From: Campylobacteraceae bacterium
Lineage (GTDB): Bacteria; Campylobacterota; Campylobacteria; Campylobacterales; Arcobacteraceae
Direction of reading: 5' to 3'
Length of the DNA: 64,000 nt
NCBI GenBank assembly: GCA_013373175.1
Contig: JABXII010000011.1
Coordinates: 113,073-177,072, forward strand
The first letter of the stretch is position 1. Each line of letters opens with the position of its first letter. Shown here in pieces: positions 61,181 through 64,000 of the stretch. Made by a program: the position numbers and the translations under genes. The notes under the pieces were generated by a model. That model had not been told where the DNA came from. It worked only from the letters and a program-made list of their open reading frames with translations, and did no database searches.

Positions 61181-61939
61181 TTATTTTTCCTTATTAATTG
61201 TTTTTTCGTAAAATTTTTTATCAAGTTTAGTTAGCTTATATTTTCCAATAATAGATTTTAAAATTTTTACATATTCATAGCCAATAGCAGAGTATTTAGT
61301 CATATCTTCACTTAAGATATATCCGTTAATAAATTTACCATTTTTTCTCATTTTCTCTCTGTTGATTCTAAAGTTTTTATAAGCACCTGTTCTATTTAGG
61401 TTTCTCATATAAACTGCAATAGAAGATTCTAAAGTAGGGAAGATTCTAACCATGTGTTTTTTGCCAGCTTCTCTTCTTAAAGGAACCATTCCTATTTTTT
61501 TATCATAAGTCCAATGCCCAAAGATATTGTTTGCTTGTCTTATAAATCTACTTCTACCCCAAGCACTCTCAGTTGCAGCTTGTGCAATTGCAAGTGAAGG
61601 AGGAATAATATCTACTCTTCTTAAAAAAGTTTTATAATCATAGATATTCTTAACTTTATATTTTTTTTGTAATCTTTGAAGTTCTTTATACTCTTTTGAG
61701 TTTTTATCTAAATCTTTTTTCTCTTCTAAAGAAAGGATAAAATCTCTCTCTTTTAGAATTTTTAGATTCTCAACTTCAACTTTTTTTTCTAAAAAATTAA
61801 AGAAATAATCTTTTGCTTTTTTACCTTGAAGTTTATAGTATTCTTTTGGAAAACCTTTATTGTTTTTACTGTCATTGTTATTTGCAATTCCCAGTGAACA
61901 AACAAGCGCACTCAAAAGCAAAATTTTGAATAATTTCAT
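61181..61939 (-). CDS. Bax-like glucosaminidase-family peptidoglycan hydrolase
   Basis: A 252-residue secreted protein with a signal (FKILLLSALVCSLGIA) and a glucosaminidase/Bax domain: PSLAIAQAATESAWGRSRFI (catalytic Glu in TESAWG), NNIFGHWTYDKK and FPTLESSIAVYMRNLNRTG. It should cleave the glycan strands of peptidoglycan. It is 9 bases after the dapF stop, and with dapF forms a cell-wall context. Confidence 0.87.
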   Translation of the reverse strand: MKLFKILLLSALVCSLGIANNNDSKNNKGFPKEYYKLQGKKAKDYFFNFLEKKVEVENLKILKERDFILSLEEKKDLDKNSKEYKELQRLQKKYKVKNIYDYKTFLRRVDIIPPSLAIAQAATESAWGRSRFIRQANNIFGHWTYDKKIGMVPLRREAGKKHMVRIFPTLESSIAVYMRNLNRTGAYKNFRINREKMRKNGKFINGYILSEDMTKYSAIGYEYVKILKSIIGKYKLTKLDKKFYEKTINKEK

Positions 61940-61948
61940 TTATTTCCT

Positions 61949-62686
61949 TTAAATTGAAGTTGTGAAAACTTTTTTAACAGCACCTTTAAAATAGATTTTC
62001 CCTTCTATTTTAGAGATAGTTAACTCTTCTTGGCTAATTGGATAAACTAAAGCTTTTTCTTCTACAAGGTTTAAATCAAGACATCTTAAAAAACAAGCAA
62101 CCATACCTGTTCCACAAGCTTTTGTCTCTCCTTCAACGCCTCTTTCATACGTTCTTACAAAAAGTTTTTTATCTTCAACTTTTACAAGGTTTACATTTGC
62201 ATTGTATTCATATCTCATTTTTGCACAAATATCATGATCATATGCTTCTAAATCATCAACAATGGCTACTAAATGAGGAACTCCTGTGTCTATTAAGTAC
62301 CAAGTGAAACCTTCTTGCTCAAAAGGTTCTTTTATAACTAAAGGTTTGGTCATTTGAGTTTGTACAATATTGTCTTCCACAATTGATTCTATAAGTCCAG
62401 CTTGTGTTAAAAATTTCATTTTAGAATTTGCAAGACCATTATTGTAAGCATAGTGTGCTACTGCTCTTGTAGCATTTCCACACATAGAAGCTTCACTTCC
62501 ATCACTGTTATAAAATAGCCATTTAAAATCTGCTTCATTACTTGGAACTAGTGCCACTAAACCATCAGCACCAATTCCTTCTGTTCTATTACAAAGTTCT
62601 ATTGCTTTAGAAGAAAAATCTTGCTCAACAAAAGTATGGAAAATCACAAAGTCATTTCCACTTGCACTATATTTTGTATATGTCAT
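61949..62686 (-). CDS. dapF: Diaminopimelate epimerase
   Basis: A 245-residue DapF converting LL- to meso-diaminopimelate. The two catalytic cysteines are in ASMCGNATRAVAHY and ETKACGTGMVAC; YSASGNDFVIF opens the N-terminal half. Slightly short against the usual 270. It overlaps coaE by 4 bases. Confidence 0.95.
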   Translation of the reverse strand: MTYTKYSASGNDFVIFHTFVEQDFSSKAIELCNRTEGIGADGLVALVPSNEADFKWLFYNSDGSEASMCGNATRAVAHYAYNNGLANSKMKFLTQAGLIESIVEDNIVQTQMTKPLVIKEPFEQEGFTWYLIDTGVPHLVAIVDDLEAYDHDICAKMRYEYNANVNLVKVEDKKLFVRTYERGVEGETKACGTGMVACFLRCLDLNLVEEKALVYPISQEELTISKIEGKIYFKGAVKKVFTTSI

Positions 62687-63273
62687 ATAATTTCTCCTAT
62701 AATTCTTTCTACTTCGTTTTGTAAATTTTTTAAATCTTTTGAGTTATCAATTACCATGTGGGCTAACTCTTTTTTCTTTTCAATATCCCATTGGTTAGAG
62801 ATTTTAATTAAAGCCTCTTCTTGGCTTATATTATCTCTTTTCATAAGTCTTTGTATTTGTAACTCTTTTGGTGTATATACAACTAGTGACCTAGGAATAG
62901 GATAATGCATCTTTTCAAAAAATAGTGGAATATCTATGAAATAAGGTTTGTCTTGACTTTCAAATAGTCTTGATCTTTTTACAATTTCATCTTTGATTAG
63001 TGGATGAAGAAGACTCTCTAGTTTTAGTTTATTTTCTTCATTTGTAAAGATGATTTTACCTAACTCTTTTCTTAAAACTTTTCCATTTTCAACGTATTGG
63101 CTACCAAACATTTCTGCAATCTTTGCAGAGTTCTCGTCAAGCAGTTTATGAGAAATCTCATCTGCATCAATAATTAAAAAACCATGAAGTTTAAAAAGGT
63201 TACAAACTGTACTTTTACCTGTAGATATTCCACCTGTTAAGGCGATTGCATTTTTAAATAAATCATTACTCAT
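62683..63273 (-). CDS. coaE: Dephospho-CoA kinase
   Basis: A 196-residue CoaE, last step of coenzyme A synthesis. P-loop GGISTGKSTVCNLF, the DADEISHKLL motif and the LID region RLMKRDNISQEEALIKI are present. It overlaps dapF, a pairing also seen in C. jejuni. Confidence 0.95.
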   Translation of the reverse strand: MSNDLFKNAIALTGGISTGKSTVCNLFKLHGFLIIDADEISHKLLDENSAKIAEMFGSQYVENGKVLRKELGKIIFTNEENKLKLESLLHPLIKDEIVKRSRLFESQDKPYFIDIPLFFEKMHYPIPRSLVVYTPKELQIQRLMKRDNISQEEALIKISNQWDIEKKKELAHMVIDNSKDLKNLQNEVERIIGEII

Positions 63274-63323
63274 AGTAAATATTTTACTACAAAAATGATT
63301 TATTTATGATTATTGAGGGAAGA

Positions 63324-63869
63324 TTATCTTTTTGCGATTCCAGTTAAGGCTCTATATTGAGCTGCTGGGAATACAAAAGATGCGTGGTGAATTTCAGTTG
63401 AATAGTAATCTAAGTCAACTAGTAAATCAGATCTTTGTAAAATAATATCTGCTGTTGGATGATACTTTTTAGAAGCTAAAATTGCAGTCTCATGTCCAAA
63501 TTTATAAGGCATTGCAATCCAGAAGTTTTGACCAACTAATTCTAAATCATCTTTTAATTTTTGCTCATCAGTAGAGAAACTTGAAGTAGAGAATGCAATA
63601 ACACCATCATCTTTTAATACTCTCTCAATATTTGCTAAAAGCATTTCATCAAGATTTACATCAGTAAAAATTATTAAGTCAACATCTTTTTCATTTTTTG
63701 AAGTTAAAATTGAAGTGTCACCATACTCAACATTTTTTAAATTATGTTTTTCTACCTCTTTTTTTAATTCATCATTTGCAGACCCAATTACTAAAACATT
63801 TTCTGGTTCTTTATGCGTACAGATAGGAGTATGCACCATCATTTCATTAAAGGCTTGATTATTTTTCAT
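63324..63869 (-). CDS. speE: Short spermidine synthase-like protein
   Basis: A 181-residue protein aligning with the C-terminal SAM domain of the H. pylori/C. jejuni type spermidine synthase (NEMMVHTPICTHKEPENVLVIG, DLIIFTDVN, then FVFPAAQYRAL), which is about 260 residues. The N-terminal beta domain is missing; AAGGACTTATAGAA ahead of the ATG and no frame upstream show that this is the natural start, not a truncation by the window edge. Aminopropyl transfer is therefore uncertain. Beyond 63870 I see only AT-rich sequence with a possible promoter. Confidence 0.7.
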   Translation of the reverse strand: MKNNQAFNEMMVHTPICTHKEPENVLVIGSANDELKKEVEKHNLKNVEYGDTSILTSKNEKDVDLIIFTDVNLDEMLLANIERVLKDDGVIAFSTSSFSTDEQKLKDDLELVGQNFWIAMPYKFGHETAILASKKYHPTADIILQRSDLLVDLDYYSTEIHHASFVFPAAQYRALTGIAKR

Positions 63870-64000
63870 TTCTATAAGTCCTTATATTTTATAAAATTTT
63901 AGGTATAATAGCAAAATACTATTAAACTTAATAAATATATCTCTAAGGCATAAAAAATTAAGCTTATATTTAACAGATATATTTAAAAACAAAAAAAGAA

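Noticed and set aside
1..64000. CRISPR arrays, rRNA genes or IS transposases
   Set aside because: No evenly spaced direct repeats, no rRNA sequence and no transposase frame were seen.

Overview
The window is AT-rich DNA from a member of the Campylobacterota, most like the Arcobacter group (Arcobacteraceae). The evidence is AT-biased codon use, a UbiA-type prenyltransferase of the futalosine menaquinone route, a CcoG-type cytochrome oxidase assembly protein, many Cache and chemotaxis sensors, and the block hom / aminotransferase / periplasmic protein / rRNA methylase / rsmI / rpmE, whose order matches Campylobacter jejuni Cj0149c-Cj0155c as I remember it. Everything is read by eye from sequence; no database search was possible.

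Region 1 (1-8.7 kb): the end of a D-lactate dehydrogenase-like FAD/Fe-S enzyme, then surA-like, gatB, gpsA and a FetB-like permease. A compact DMSP module follows: an HxlR regulator, a periplasmic DddY-type DMSP lyase and an AcuI-type acryloyl-CoA reductase. Two near-identical copies of a 44-45 bp operator-like sequence lie in front of the two transcription units. Region 2 (8.7-16.7 kb): a leftward operon for a Tat-exported molybdopterin oxidoreductase (2Fe-2S subunit, large subunit, XdhC, MocA/MobA-like), divergent from a TetR regulator with two palindromes between them; then a second HxlR gene, trxA, proA, an ABM monooxygenase and a LysE exporter.

Region 3 (16.8-33.4 kb): ccoG, a two-component system, an orphan encapsulin-type ferritin, phosphomannomutase, a nitrilase, a small phosphatase, small secreted proteins, an OmpA protein, a cytochrome c and a second two-component system. 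That system is divergent from a yceI-hvfA-hvfB-hvfC unit: a Cys-rich secreted peptide with four CG(A/S)GKCG repeats, its MNIO (DUF692) maturase and a DUF2063 partner. Region 4 (33.4-44.7 kb): housekeeping genes (hom, aminotransferase, rlmB, rsmI, rpmE, miaA), a GNAT-nitrilase fusion, mqnP, a diguanylate cyclase and an MscS channel.

Region 5 (44.8-51.75 kb): an integrated element of about 6.9 kb in the 3' end of a tRNA-Arg(TCG) gene. It carries a tyrosine integrase, an HUH replication initiator with a Y-x3-Y pair, a large perfect-stem hairpin inside the rep gene, a ribbon-helix-helix repressor, an AlpA-like regulator, a GrlR-like protein and two unrecognised proteins. No capsid, packaging or conjugation gene is visible. 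Region 6 (52-64 kb): a sensory cluster (two chemotaxis receptors sharing a nearly identical tract, an Aer/CetB-like PAS protein, two Cache histidine kinases), then an LPP20-like lipoprotein, purT, a Bax-like glucosaminidase, dapF, coaE and a short speE.
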